Below are positions 1-8,873 of a stretch of DNA of 64,000 nt, in pieces. Each line of letters starts with the position of its first letter. Position 1 is the first letter of the stretch. The DNA comes from UBA4636 sp963650915. GTDB taxonomy: Bacteria; Bacillota; Clostridia; Christensenellales; Borkfalkiaceae. The stretch is taken from positions 1 through 64,000 of the forward strand of contig CAVJMJ010000001.1 of the NCBI GenBank assembly GCA_963650915.1, given 5' to 3'. A program made the translations under genes and the position numbers. Below the pieces are notes generated by a model. The model had not been told where the DNA came from and did no database searches. It was given only the letters and a program-made list of their open reading frames with translations.

Positions 1-56
1 AGCCGCATAAGGAACGAAGATTATATACAACAATCACCCCGTCGATTTCATCGACA

Positions 57-77
57 CCCCTCTTTGCACAAAAGGGG
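57..77. repeat. Hairpin with conserved TTTGCACAA core, copy 1
   Basis: CCCCT pairs with AGGGG around a loop centred on TGCAC. Copies at 509-529 and 50461-50482 keep the loop but have different, still paired stem bases, which suggests selection on structure. Confidence 0.55.
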
Positions 78-181
78 CAGACAAGGAATGACAAATTATA
101 TAGCCAACCTCCTCCGTCAACTCCGTTGACACCTCCCCCTACCAGGTGAAGGCTAATAAGGAATGGCATATTTTATAATAT

Positions 182-230
182 GCGCGGCTTTGCCGCTAGA
201 TCCTTCGTCACCTCAGGATGACCTGACGGA
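182..230. repeat. Composite dispersed repeat, copy 1
   Basis: The sequence runs from a small GCGGC/GCCGC hairpin through TAGATCCTTCG to CAGGATGACCTG. Related copies lie at 19022-19144 (opposite orientation), 50512-50560 and 50726-50847. The same kind of 'GGATGACCTG/CTTCGACAAG' sequence is, from memory, a common intergenic repeat in many bacterial genomes. Confidence 0.7.
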
Positions 231-508
231 AAGCCTTCACCAACAGAAAGACTTCACCTTGAGGGGGTGCGTAGGCGTTAAGCGGATAACACAGTTGTTG
301 TCCGTAGCCGAAGCCCGAAGGTCGTAAGACCGAGGCGGACGCTGTCGCGTAGTGACTGAGGAGGTTGGACGGTTTATATGAATGTAATGTTTATATAACT
401 TTCCAACCTCATCCACCGCAAGCGATCCCCCTTCCCCTACCAGGTGAAGGCAAAAGCGGAACGACATATTATATAGAACACAATCCTTTCGTCAGTCTAC
501 GACCGCCA

Positions 509-529
509 CCTTCCTTTGCACAAGGAAGG
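509..529. repeat. Hairpin with conserved TTTGCACAA core, copy 2
   Basis: A perfect 8-bp stem (CCTTCCTT/AAGGAAGG) closes a TGCAC loop. It shares the loop and inner stem with the copies at 57-77 and 50461-50482. Confidence 0.6.
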
Positions 530-587
530 CAAAAGCGGAACGGCAAGAGGCAAAGCGGGAAAGCAAAGGCAAAAGGCAAAGGCAAAG

Positions 588-1694
588 TTAGGCGGGGAGG
601 GTCATGTCGCCGTCTTTTATCCAACCTTTTTTTCTCATGAATTCGGAAATTAAAAGGTTTAAAAGGGCGGGCAAAATTATCATTAAAAGTATTACGCCCA
701 AAGAGTAAACGAAGGAGCCGTCGGAATTAGCGAATAAATCGAATACGCCGACTAAACCGCTGGTGCCCATTCCCCCGCCCGACGCACCGCATTTTAATTT
801 AAACAAACAGGTGGATACGGGGCCCAAAACGGCACTCGTTATAATCATCGGGAGCATGATGACGGGCTTTTTCATAATATTGGGTATTTGCAACATGCTT
901 GTGCCTATCCCCTGCGAAATAAGCCCCGAAACTTTGTTTTCTCTAAAAGAAGCGACGGCAAAACCTACCATATGGCAAGCGCAACCGACGGTGGCGGCAC
1001 CGCCTGCAAGCAAAATGGCGTTAATTTGTTCTAAACTTCCGCCAGCTAAAACGGGGGCGGAAACGGCAACCCATATTGCCGCGGACGAGGTGGGCATGGT
1101 AAGAAGTATACCCATGATGACCGAAATCAAAATTCCCATGAAAAACGGAGTAAATTCGGTTGCGACGGCAATAAACACGCCGAGTTGATTTATAAGCCAG
1201 ATAAAGGGGAATGCAACGAATACCCCCAAAAAGGACAAAAGCATGACACCGAGCGGTACGAGCAAAATATCCAGTTTGGTTTTGCCTTCGTACAAAGAAC
1301 AAACTTCGGCAACGAGCATGGTTACGACGTATGCGCCGATAGGGTTCCCCGGGGAGCCGAGATTTATTAGGGTAAGAGGGTCTTGACCGATAAAAAGTTT
1401 ATCGGAAAACGCACCTACAAACCCTGCGACGGCGCAAGAAAAGGTCAAAAGTTTCCCCTTCTTTAACGAGTACGCTATGCCGACGCCTATTCCCGCACCC
1501 ATCATCGTTTTTGCAATATTTGCGATGGTTTTCAGGGTGTTGCCGACGTAATTGTCGCCGATAAACCCTGCAATTTGCGCTAAAATCGTACCGGCAATCA
1601 AGGTTACGAAAAGCCCTTGCGCCATTCCCGAAAACGCCGTTATAAAATAGCGTTTGGGTAGTTCCTTAAAGTAATTTTTTAATTTTTCTTTCAT
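588..1694 (-). CDS. PTS-type EIIC membrane transporter (PTS_EIIC_2-like)
   Basis: A 368-aa polytopic membrane protein with about eight to ten hydrophobic segments covering nearly its whole length and a short basic N-terminus. The glycine-rich segments (for example the TSSAAIWVAV and GGAATVGCACHMVG stretches) and the length fit the stand-alone EIIC family usually called PTS_EIIC_2. Known members resemble the sugar-translocating subunit of phosphotransferase systems but often lack EIIA/EIIB partners, and none is seen here. The start has a GAGG Shine-Dalgarno 6 nt upstream. Substrate is unknown. The gene lies 55 nt downstream of the PLP decarboxylase and could be co-transcribed with it. Confidence 0.8.
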   Translation of the reverse strand: MKEKLKNYFKELPKRYFITAFSGMAQGLFVTLIAGTILAQIAGFIGDNYVGNTLKTIANIAKTMMGAGIGVGIAYSLKKGKLLTFSCAVAGFVGAFSDKLFIGQDPLTLINLGSPGNPIGAYVVTMLVAEVCSLYEGKTKLDILLVPLGVMLLSFLGVFVAFPFIWLINQLGVFIAVATEFTPFFMGILISVIMGILLTMPTSSAAIWVAVSAPVLAGGSLEQINAILLAGGAATVGCACHMVGFAVASFRENKVSGLISQGIGTSMLQIPNIMKKPVIMLPMIITSAVLGPVSTCLFKLKCGASGGGMGTSGLVGVFDLFANSDGSFVYSLGVILLMIILPALLNLLISEFMRKKGWIKDGDMTLPA

Positions 1695-1749
1695 TTTATC
1701 CTCGTGTTTTGTTAGCGGGCTGTGGGTAGCCGATAGCGGGCTTGAGATG

Positions 1750-3141
1750 TTAAGGGTTGGAGTCGTCGTTTTTGAGGTCGGAAACGAGTTCCTCTATAAT
1801 CTTTTCGCTATGGAAGGGCATAATAATTATGTGCGCCATATCCTTACCGTCAGCCGAAAAAGTCGCAAGTTGATATTTTTTGCAAATTGCGTCGCTCGGC
1901 TTATTTATAACGAATATATTGGTTTCGTCGTTGAAAGTTTTGTAAAAAACGCCGTTTTCTTTAAGCAGTCGGGTAAAAAAACGTACGTTTTTCGAGTAAT
2001 GGTCGGATGTTTTTCTTCTTTTAAATTCTTTGATGCGTTGCAAGGTGGAAAAGGGCGGAAAATCACGCGAGCCTAAAAAAGTAGAATCTTCCTGCCCGAT
2101 GTAATCTATCTTTTTGCTCACTCCCTTTTTGAGCGAAATAAGTATTCCGTTTGCCCTTGACGCACCCAAATATTTGTGTAAACTTACCGAAACGGAATCT
2201 ACGTTCAAACTTAAAAGATCCGTTATAAAGGGTGCGTTTTGTTGGTTTTTGTCTATACCGCCGAATAATGCTGCGTCGAGATGGCAGTAGTATTCGATGT
2301 CGTTGTTTTTAAGATAATCGGTGATTTCTTTTACATCGTCAATTGCGCCTTCTTTTGTCGTGCCCCAAGTTAAAACGACGATAACGGGCTTATAGCCGTA
2401 CTTTTGGTTGGTTTCAGTAACTTTGTTTTTAAAATCTTCAACGTCTATTTTACCGCTCGACATGGTTTTTACCTTTACGTAGGGATAAGCCGAGGGGTTT
2501 GTTGCGACGTACTTTTCGACGCTGTAATGGGCGTCTTCGGAAAAATACAAAACACCGCTTTTAAACCTCGTAAAGCCTTCGCGTATCGCCCAAAAGTTGC
2601 TTTCCGTTCCGCCCGAGGTTACGTAGCCCCAATACTCCCCTTCTTTAAGCCCGAAGTTTTCGGCAAAAATTTCAAGAATGGTTTGCTCGGTTTCTTTACT
2701 GTCCATGCCGTAATTTCCGCGTTCGTAAGGATCACCGCAATTGTTCATCAAATACAATTTGCTTTCAAGATACCTTAAGTAACTCGATAGGTAGGAATCC
2801 TTTTCCATATTCGAGGGATAACCGAACATGTAGTCGCGTTTTTTGTGATTGTTCATGAATGAATTTTCGACGCCTGCTACGTAGGCTTTATCCTCGTCGA
2901 AAATAGCGTTGATTTTATCTTTGTCAAAGCCGTTTTGCTTCAATTCGTCGTAATTTAAAAGGCTTCCGTAACGCAAAATCGCCTTTTCCAAAAGCGACTC
3001 CTTCAATTTTAACTCCAAAACGTAATCGGCAATGGCGGACTTTTCGTTTTCGTCCAAACAATCGTCGGTTTCAAGCAAATTTTTTAACGCTTTATCATAA
3101 ACGGCTTGCATTTCGAGGTCTAAATTTTTAAGTTCTTTCAT
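1750..3141 (-). CDS. PLP-dependent (histidine-type) decarboxylase
   Basis: A 463-aa group II PLP-dependent decarboxylase/aminotransferase-fold protein most like the bacterial PLP histidine decarboxylases. Visible hallmarks are the GYPSN substrate-site segment near residue 110, TSGGTESN for cofactor binding (about 178-185), the HLDAALFGG block (about 288) whose Asp contacts the PLP ring, and SVSLHKYLG, whose Lys would form the Schiff base. Length is somewhat above the usual 370-400 aa because of an N-terminal helical extension of about 90 residues. It would decarboxylate an amino acid, possibly histidine, in the cytoplasm. The exact substrate is an inference. Start chosen for the AAAGGAAG ribosome site. 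Confidence 0.82.
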   Translation of the reverse strand: MKELKNLDLEMQAVYDKALKNLLETDDCLDENEKSAIADYVLELKLKESLLEKAILRYGSLLNYDELKQNGFDKDKINAIFDEDKAYVAGVENSFMNNHKKRDYMFGYPSNMEKDSYLSSYLRYLESKLYLMNNCGDPYERGNYGMDSKETEQTILEIFAENFGLKEGEYWGYVTSGGTESNFWAIREGFTRFKSGVLYFSEDAHYSVEKYVATNPSAYPYVKVKTMSSGKIDVEDFKNKVTETNQKYGYKPVIVVLTWGTTKEGAIDDVKEITDYLKNNDIEYYCHLDAALFGGIDKNQQNAPFITDLLSLNVDSVSVSLHKYLGASRANGILISLKKGVSKKIDYIGQEDSTFLGSRDFPPFSTLQRIKEFKRRKTSDHYSKNVRFFTRLLKENGVFYKTFNDETNIFVINKPSDAICKKYQLATFSADGKDMAHIIIMPFHSEKIIEELVSDLKNDDSNP

Positions 3142-3170
3142 TTTTTACTTCCTTTAACGCAACAATAAAA

Positions 3171-3243
3171 TCGGGTCGGTTTGGGTTAGTTTGGGTTAGT
3201 TTGGGTTAGTTTGAGTTAGTTTGGGTTAGTTTGGGGCGGTTTG
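3171..3243. repeat. Decamer tandem repeat TTTGGGTTAG
   Basis: About seven copies of a 10-bp unit, five of them nearly perfect (3181-3230), lie just upstream of the decarboxylase start. The rest of 3142-3423 shows only AT-rich sequence and short GTATCGGTGC-like duplications. Confidence 0.85.
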
Positions 3244-3423
3244 TCGGGGTAACGTTGGTAATTTATTTACTGCTACATATATGTATTCATAGTCGTATCG
3301 GTGCAGTAGGTTATATCGGTGCCGTAGTTGTATCGGTAAGTAAAAGGTCGGTGCAACGGGGCGCAGACCACTATCACTTAATATAGCACGACTTGTATCA
3401 AAATGGCTATGAATATTAAATGA

Positions 3424-3858
3424 CTATGAAAGTTTTTTGTAATCTATAACGGCTCGTTCTTTATATAAAATTACGGGGATGTTATCGCCTTCGTTTAATT
3501 TTTCGGCAAGGTGTTTTTGAAGATAGGTTTTGAAGCGTTTTTTCTTTCCCGACTCCGAAAGGTAACTATATACGACGGCGTAAGTTTGCCCGTTGGTCGC
3601 AAGAGTATTTTTGTCAAGCGGTTTTTTGATAAAGACTACCCTTCCGGCAGCCTCCCTTCCAAGCCGTCTGACCTTAACGTCGATTAGGTAAATTACGATT
3701 TCTATAACGCCGAGTAAAATTGCAAACGAGGCAATGCAAACGACCGTTATGAAAGCCGAAAAATTAGAACCGACTTTTAAAATCAGTGCCAAAACAAATA
3801 AAAAAATTCCTATAACGGTGACAGAACAACCGAAAAATATATTTCCGCTTCTTTTCAT
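3424..3858 (-). CDS. Small membrane protein, unknown function
   Basis: A 144-aa protein with two transmembrane segments (about residues 8-28 and 34-60) followed by a soluble, probably all-beta domain of about 80 residues. The arrangement resembles DUF3592-type proteins, where a small barrel follows a membrane hairpin, but I cannot assign a family firmly. The Shine-Dalgarno is modest (AGGTCG, 9 nt before ATG). It stands alone; a bidirectional terminator at 3931-3963 separates it from the upstream lipoprotein gene. Confidence 0.7.
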   Translation of the reverse strand: MKRSGNIFFGCSVTVIGIFLFVLALILKVGSNFSAFITVVCIASFAILLGVIEIVIYLIDVKVRRLGREAAGRVVFIKKPLDKNTLATNGQTYAVVYSYLSESGKKKRFKTYLQKHLAEKLNEGDNIPVILYKERAVIDYKKLS

Positions 3859-3930
3859 AAAGATACGACCTATCGTTATTTTCGCCTATATTATATCATT
3901 ATTTATAGAATATGGCAACGACTTTAGTGC

Positions 3931-3963
3931 AAAAAAACCGTTTCAAAAACGAAACGGTTTTTT
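3931..3963 (-). terminator. Bidirectional intrinsic terminator
   Basis: AAAACCGTTTC pairs with GAAACGGTTTT across a short loop, with A/T tracts on both sides, so it can act on either strand. On the minus strand it lies downstream of the beta-helix lipoprotein gene. Confidence 0.8.
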
Positions 3964-3971
3964 GCCTTATC

Positions 3972-3997
3972 CCCGTTTAATGGTTAAACGGGTTTTT
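3972..3997 (+). terminator. Second terminator-like hairpin
   Basis: CCCGTTTAA pairs with TTAAACGGG across TGG and is followed on the plus strand by TTTTTATTT. No plus-strand gene feeds it, so its role is unclear. Between here and 4214 the gap also holds two copies of the dispersed GGCTTATAG motif (about 4026-4050 and 4193-4214). Confidence 0.5.
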
Positions 3998-4214
3998 ATT
4001 TGTTTTTTAAAACAAAAATTGTGCGTTAACGGGCTTATAGACGGGTTTTTATCTTTTTAAAATCATTTTAAAAGTATTCTTTAACGCCGAGCGTAGAGTT
4101 TTTCAAACTTCAAAAATTATCACGCTGAGGAAGTTGTAAAGGTCGCCTTTTATGCCCGTTATTTTATGGTTTTTATAACCAAAACACTGCGTTAACAGGC
4201 TTATAGGCGGGTTT

Positions 4215-6122
4215 TTATCTTCTCGGAGGAGTTCCGCCACCGCCTTGACCGCCGGGGCCTCCTTGTCCTCCTTGTCCGCCCATGCCTCCTTGACCGCCGC
4301 CCGTTCCTTGCGAGCCGTTGCCGATATAGGTTATAATATTTGAAGTCGTAAATTCGGTCAACAAAGTTTCACCGTTATAAAGGGAATAAGTTTTTCCTTT
4401 TTTAAACTCGCCCGTGCTTACGATAATCGACCTGCAGGCGTGTTTGATTTCTACAGACATAATCTCGTTACCGTCGGAATCTTTTACGGTAACAACGCTG
4501 CCTACCTTAATATTTGTATCGGCGGCATAGGATAAAACGTATTGCGTGGAGTTTTGCGCCGGAGTTTCCACCATGCCGAGTGCCGAGGTAACGAAAAGAC
4601 TTCCGCCGGTAACCAAAATGCCTCTGTCGGCGTCGAGTCCTCCGTCACCGCCGCTTACGGGACCGTGAACTATTACGGTGCCTCCGCTTATCAAAATACT
4701 GCCGTTGGAATCCAAACCGTCGCCGTAAGCGGATACCGTTACCTTTCCGCCCGATATGATAATGTGTTCGGTAATACCGTCGTCGTCGGTTGCGGCGTTC
4801 AAACCGTCGTCTGAGGCGTTAACGTCGATAGTACCGCCTAAGATTTCAACGTATGCCCCTTCGATGCCTTCGTAACAGCTTTCGACGGTGATTTCTCCGC
4901 CGTAGATTTTTACGATATCGTCCGCCGTTACGCCGTCGTCCAAGGTGGTAAGATTAAGCGTACCGCCGTAAATATATATGTCGCCAGAATTTGCGTGGAC
5001 GGCATCGTCGGACGAATCGACGGTTATCGTACCGCTTTTTATCATAATAGCGTAAAAAGTGTTTTCGGTTACCGTTTTGTCGTCTTCGCCGTCGCCGTCG
5101 AGGTCGTATTCGATTTCGCCGACTTTTACGCCCTTGCAACCTTGCGCAAAGGCATAAAGTAAGGTCATGCCGTTGTGATCGCTATCCGTTTTTTGGTATA
5201 CGTTTCCGCGACGAAGGTATCTGAAATCATCTTCGGTCAAGCCGTAAGTCGTCATGTTTTCGGAAGACTTCGGAATGAATTCGCCCTCGGTGGTTATGTT
5301 ATAATTTCCGCCGTCGATATAAACGAAGGTGTCGGCTTGTATTCCGTCGCCTTTAACGCTACACGAATAGTTCGTGTTTGTCATTGAAACGAAGCCTTCT
5401 TCGGTCGTAAAAACGCATAACGACTCGTCGTCTGGCTCGTCGTAATCGCATTCGGCGTGCAATCCGTCTTTATCGGCGGAAAGAACGTTTATAGTAGCCG
5501 AATCGGTTGCTATACTTGACGCCGTTATGCCGTGACTTACCGCCGTCAAATTAAGGGTTGCTCCCGTTACATATAAGCCTTTACTGACTTTTATCGCGCT
5601 TTTAGAGTCGCTTGTTATCGTTAAAGTACCGCTACCGTTGATTTTGAGCGTTCCTTTAACGTGAAGGGCGTTTACGTCGTCACCGGCGTTTGTTATGGTG
5701 TTTTCATCCAAAACAGTAAGGGTTATTTGACAGTTTTTGCCCGTCGAAAAGGCGTTTCCGCTCGTATTCGATATCGTGGCACCCTTTAAAACGATATGCA
5801 CCGTTACGCCCTTTTTGACGGTGACTTCGGTATAGTTACCGCTTAAAAGATAGGTGCCGTCTTTTGTTATTTCAACAGAAGCGTCGGAAAGCGTCGTTGC
5901 GCCGTCATACGTTACATCTTCTTTTAAAGTGGCGAAATCTATAACGCCTGAAGTCGCAATCAGATTTTCGGTTTCGGCAGAATCGACGGAGTCGGGCTTT
6001 TCCGCCCTTTCCCCTCCCGTACTTCCGCCGTTGCCCGATTGATTGCACCCTAAAAGAGCCGTTAAACAAAGCACGAGTATGAACGAAATTACAATCGTCA
6101 AAAGTCTTTTTATTTTTTTCAT
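4215..6122 (-). CDS. Beta-helix carbohydrate-binding lipoprotein (DUF4353-like)
   Basis: A 635-aa exported lipoprotein. The signal peptide ends in a lipobox with Cys26 (TALLGC). Residues about 55-590 consist of repeated ISGGTV, IYGGTLNLTT, SSDDAVHA and DDGLNA rungs typical of right-handed parallel beta-helices, and the Asp-rich turns suggest calcium binding. This pattern matches the DUF4353 family, which includes the Clostridium thermocellum Cthe_2159 polysaccharide-binding protein. The C-terminus is a flexible tail rich in GGQ repeats ending TPPRR. It probably binds an acidic polysaccharide at the cell surface; no enzymatic residues can be asserted. Strong AAGGAGG ribosome site. Confidence 0.85.
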   Translation of the reverse strand: MKKIKRLLTIVISFILVLCLTALLGCNQSGNGGSTGGERAEKPDSVDSAETENLIATSGVIDFATLKEDVTYDGATTLSDASVEITKDGTYLLSGNYTEVTVKKGVTVHIVLKGATISNTSGNAFSTGKNCQITLTVLDENTITNAGDDVNALHVKGTLKINGSGTLTITSDSKSAIKVSKGLYVTGATLNLTAVSHGITASSIATDSATINVLSADKDGLHAECDYDEPDDESLCVFTTEEGFVSMTNTNYSCSVKGDGIQADTFVYIDGGNYNITTEGEFIPKSSENMTTYGLTEDDFRYLRRGNVYQKTDSDHNGMTLLYAFAQGCKGVKVGEIEYDLDGDGEDDKTVTENTFYAIMIKSGTITVDSSDDAVHANSGDIYIYGGTLNLTTLDDGVTADDIVKIYGGEITVESCYEGIEGAYVEILGGTIDVNASDDGLNAATDDDGITEHIIISGGKVTVSAYGDGLDSNGSILISGGTVIVHGPVSGGDGGLDADRGILVTGGSLFVTSALGMVETPAQNSTQYVLSYAADTNIKVGSVVTVKDSDGNEIMSVEIKHACRSIIVSTGEFKKGKTYSLYNGETLLTEFTTSNIITYIGNGSQGTGGGQGGMGGQGGQGGPGGQGGGGTPPRR

Positions 6123-6286
6123 GAGTTTGACCTCCTTTTTATGGCTTGTTTATGATAATAAATTTACGATGTTAACCTTAAAATTACCTAAATTCGGGGA
6201 ATATATCAAAAAAAATTTTAAAAATTAAGGGTTTAGGTCGTTTTTATTTTTGTAAAATCATCAAAAATTTACCCTTTTGATTTTCG

Positions 6287-6315
6287 TTGACAAAAAAAGC
6301 CTTCGTTGATATAAT
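6287..6315 (+). promoter_or_regulatory. Consensus sigma-A promoter
   Basis: TTGACA (6287-6292) and TATAAT (6310-6315) are separated by exactly 17 bp, a perfect vegetative promoter. Transcription would start near 6322, leaving a leader of about 100 nt with TTTCGACAA duplications before the zinc-ribbon gene. This argues against translation starting upstream of 6422. Confidence 0.9.
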
Positions 6316-6421
6316 GATAACGAAAAACGACTCGGTGCGTTTTAAAAAGCGTTTCGACAAATGTTTCGACAAGCGTTTTGGAAGCGTTTTAAAAAACGAT
6401 TTAAAAATTTCGGAGGGTAAA

Positions 6422-6988
6422 ATGAATAATTTCGATTACGATGCCTATTATCGCGAAAAACAAAACAATAAGCACGAAAAAACCAAAACGACGCTTAAAA
6501 TTTTAGGCTTTATATTTTTAGGTATCGGTATAATTTGCGTACTTGTGGGGTTTATAGACTTTTTAAGTATGTTTGTGTCATTTGACTACGCCTATACCTT
6601 TCCTCGGTTTTTCTTTTTATTTTTTATAGGATTCCCTTGTATCTCCGCAGGAGCCATAATGCTTATTTTCGGGTTTAAAAGAGAACTTTTGACTTACGGC
6701 AAAAACGAGGCGGTACCCGTTATAAACCAAACGGCAACGGAGGTTACCCCCGCAATACGAACGGTGGTTAAAACCGTTAACGAAACCGCAAACAATAACG
6801 ACGAACTTAAAAACCGTCGGGACGAGGAGAAAAATTTCGACGTTTGCCCTTCTTGCGGACATAACAATTTAAAAGGCTCGAAGTTCTGCTCGGAATGCGG
6901 TAAGCCCATGAAAAAAACTTGCCCCGATTGCAACGCGGAAGTGGAAAACACGGCTCACTTCTGCCCGAACTGCGGAAGAAAACTTTAA
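6422..6988 (+). CDS. Membrane protein with C-terminal double zinc ribbon
   Basis: A 188-aa protein with two transmembrane segments (about residues 24-50 and 63-85), a charged linker, and two zinc ribbons at the C-terminus (CPSCGHNN...CSECG and CPDCNAE...CPNCG; eight cysteines in CxxC pairs). The start at 6422 is chosen because GGAGG lies 7 nt upstream and the consensus promoter at 6287-6315 lies inside the longer open frame. Such proteins are common in Firmicutes and mostly uncharacterised; the ribbons probably mediate protein contacts. Monocistronic, with its own promoter and terminator. Confidence 0.85.
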   Translation: MNNFDYDAYYREKQNNKHEKTKTTLKILGFIFLGIGIICVLVGFIDFLSMFVSFDYAYTFPRFFFLFFIGFPCISAGAIMLIFGFKRELLTYGKNEAVPVINQTATEVTPAIRTVVKTVNETANNNDELKNRRDEEKNFDVCPSCGHNNLKGSKFCSECGKPMKKTCPDCNAEVENTAHFCPNCGRKL

Positions 6989-7049
6989 AATCCTTCGGAC
7001 TTTGCAAATCAACACTCGAATTTACACTCACTTTTACGGGTTTTAATCA

Positions 7050-7091
7050 AGCGACGAAAGCAATAAAACTTCCGTCGCTTTTTCTTTTTTG
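7050..7091 (+). terminator. Intrinsic terminator after zinc-ribbon gene
   Basis: An 11-bp stem with one mismatch (AGCGACG...CGTCGCT) is followed by TTTTTCTTTTTT. The remaining gap to 7442 has no gene. Confidence 0.85.
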
Positions 7092-7350
7092 TGCGATATT
7101 AAATTTTACGTCGTGCCATCTTTACGCTTTGCGGGTATGGCACGATTTTTTATATTTTGCGTCACGCCCACGCTACGTTTTTTATATTTTGCATTAGGGC
7201 GTTTTATTGTACTTTATCACGAAGTTTTATGGTACTGTGTCACGGTTTTTGTATAACGGTATCGTGTTTTTTGTATTTTTGTAAACTGGGTCTCCGATAA
7301 ATCGAGGCTTTGTGTCACGAAAAACTTTACGCATCTAAATATCGAAAAAT

Positions 7351-7419
7351 CACCGTTAAACAGTCCTTATGCCCCGTTAAACCGCTATGTGTATACCACC
7401 GTTAAACAGTCCTTATGCC
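7351..7419. repeat. 23-bp direct repeat pair
   Basis: Two identical 23-bp copies at 7351-7373 and 7397-7419, containing CCGTTAAACAGTCCTTATGC, start 46 bp apart, just downstream of the TIR gene. A CGTTAAAC fragment also lies between them. Confidence 0.85.
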
Positions 7420-7442
7420 ACATAAAACGGTTTTTTTACCCG

Positions 7443-8747
7443 TTAAAATTTAGCCGAATAAATTACGTAACCCGCCGAGAATATTGTGTCGTTTGAAAAG
7501 AATTGCTCGTATAAATCGTCGTAATACTCGTTGCAAAAGTCGATTACTTCCTTAGCGATTTTGTCCTCGGGGTTTTCATTAAGCATGCGTTTGAAATCGT
7601 TGGGAATAAAACTGAACCAAGATTCGAAAAGGGCTTTTTTGTCTCTGCGGGACATATCCGCCGTATCGATGCCGAAATGATCCAAACACACCGCTTTTGC
7701 CCCTATTCTTTTCAGGTAAGAGAAAATTTGCCTGCCGGTGTATCTGAAACCGCTGAATTTATCGTGAATGTAAAAGGACTGAAATTTTTTAAAATATCCG
7801 TCTTTGTCGGGATAAGCGAAAACGGCACCGTCGTCGACGTCGCGTATAAGCATTACGGCGTCGTCGTTAATGCAGTTGCCGATAGCCTGTAAAACCCTGA
7901 ACGGCTTTTTAAAATCCATTATAGCCATCGAAAGGCATACGAAATCGACACCGGAAACGCCTGCTTTTTCAAGACACTTTTCTATTTGACTTTCCAAATC
8001 GTCGCTTTCAAATTTTACTTTGAAGAACCGTACCTTTTCGCTGTTTGCTATTTCGTTACCGCGCTTTTCGACTGCTTCGTCGTAAGTTAAGGCAATTACC
8101 TTTGAAACTTCGGGGTATTCCAGCCTTTGCATCGCGCTTTCGGGGTTTAAAACGTTAACCTCGAGGCATACGAGGTTTTGCCTTCCCTCCAAAAGTTTTT
8201 TGACCACGGGTTCTTCGTAACGCCACAAAAGAGTATCTTCGGTATGAAGACGATGGCGTTCCTGTTCGTCGTCGTCAAGGTAATATCTTACGTCTTCGTG
8301 CCTTGTTAAAAGGTTGTCCGACGCATTTTTCGGGCATACGTTTTTGAGCATGGAAATAAGTTTTTCCATGGACGCATCGAAATATTCCCTCGTTACCGGC
8401 ACGCCGTTGTAATAAGGAAGAGACTTTAAGGAATCGGGGAGTTCGTCCGGAAAACTAAAACCGTCAGCCATTAAAGGCACTATGTTTTTGTTGTTTTTTA
8501 TGGCGTGTTCTATCTCAAGCCTCAACCAATCGTTTTCGTTTACGCATCTGTCGAGTGCCCTTGCTGGAAGAACCAAAACAAAGTTTTGACAATCTTCGAT
8601 GGCGGAATACAATTTTTCGTTAAAAGGACCGGAACGAAGTTCCTCTAAGTCCAAAAAAGCCGAAATGTTTTCCTTTCTTAACCATTCGTACAATAATCTT
8701 GCCAAAGCGTAACCACCGTCTCTTCTATAACTTATAAATACGTCCAT
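7443..8747 (-). CDS. TIR-domain protein with methyltransferase-like C-terminus
   Basis: A 434-aa protein. The N-terminal TIR domain (residues 1-135) begins MDVFISYRRDGG and carries FLDLEELRSGPF and NDWLRLEIEHAI. The Glu of that last motif (E78), four residues after Trp as in SARM1, is the expected NAD-hydrolase catalytic residue, so it may be an active NADase. Residues about 180-430 have the strand-helix spacing of a class I methyltransferase Rossmann fold (VIALTYDEAV, VDFVCLSMAIMDF, AVMLIRDVDDG), but the glycine-rich SAM loop is replaced by EVNVLNPES, so SAM binding is doubtful. The start is the ATG with GAGGAG 4 nt upstream; an in-frame TTG further up overlaps that ribosome site. No immune partner gene is adjacent. 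Confidence 0.8.
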   Translation of the reverse strand: MDVFISYRRDGGYALARLLYEWLRKENISAFLDLEELRSGPFNEKLYSAIEDCQNFVLVLPARALDRCVNENDWLRLEIEHAIKNNKNIVPLMADGFSFPDELPDSLKSLPYYNGVPVTREYFDASMEKLISMLKNVCPKNASDNLLTRHEDVRYYLDDDEQERHRLHTEDTLLWRYEEPVVKKLLEGRQNLVCLEVNVLNPESAMQRLEYPEVSKVIALTYDEAVEKRGNEIANSEKVRFFKVKFESDDLESQIEKCLEKAGVSGVDFVCLSMAIMDFKKPFRVLQAIGNCINDDAVMLIRDVDDGAVFAYPDKDGYFKKFQSFYIHDKFSGFRYTGRQIFSYLKRIGAKAVCLDHFGIDTADMSRRDKKALFESWFSFIPNDFKRMLNENPEDKIAKEVIDFCNEYYDDLYEQFFSNDTIFSAGYVIYSAKF

Positions 8748-8799
8748 TTTGCTCCTCAAAATATATTTGCAAGTGTTTTCATTTTTGCAAATTTTATTC

Positions 8800-8873
8800 T
8801 TTTTTCAGGTGTTTTTCTGTTTGAAAATTGCTTTTTTCAAGTTTTTTCTGTTTAAGAATTGCTTTTTTAAGCG
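8800..8873. repeat. About 30-bp imperfect tandem repeat after the GNAT gene
   Basis: Two and a half copies of a unit containing AAAAAAGCAATT, then TCTTAAACAG or TTTCAAACAG, start immediately after the stop codon of the acetyltransferase gene on the minus strand. Confidence 0.7.

Larger units (their letters stand above)
1..587. repeat. Intergenic mosaic of dispersed repeats
   Basis: No convincing gene is seen here. The stretch holds two copies of a block containing CCCCTACCAGGTGAAGGC (near 132-153 and 430-451), two hairpins with a conserved TTTGCACAA core (57-77 and 509-529) and one copy of a composite repeat (182-230). Short open frames on both strands have repetitive, low-complexity translations and no start signals, so they are not called. 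The 3' part (about 540-585) is a run of GGCAAA-like hexamers abutting the stop codon of the PTS gene. Confidence 0.7.

Noticed and set aside
365..640. Plus-strand gene in the first 640 bases
   Set aside because: The frame consists of dispersed repeats and overlaps the real PTS gene end.
4542..4814. Plus-strand gene antisense to the beta-helix lipoprotein
   Set aside because: A by-product of the regular codon pattern in the beta-helix repeats.
6287..6421. N-terminal extension of the zinc-ribbon protein
   Set aside because: The extension overlaps a consensus promoter, and a strong GGAGG site precedes the ATG at 6422.
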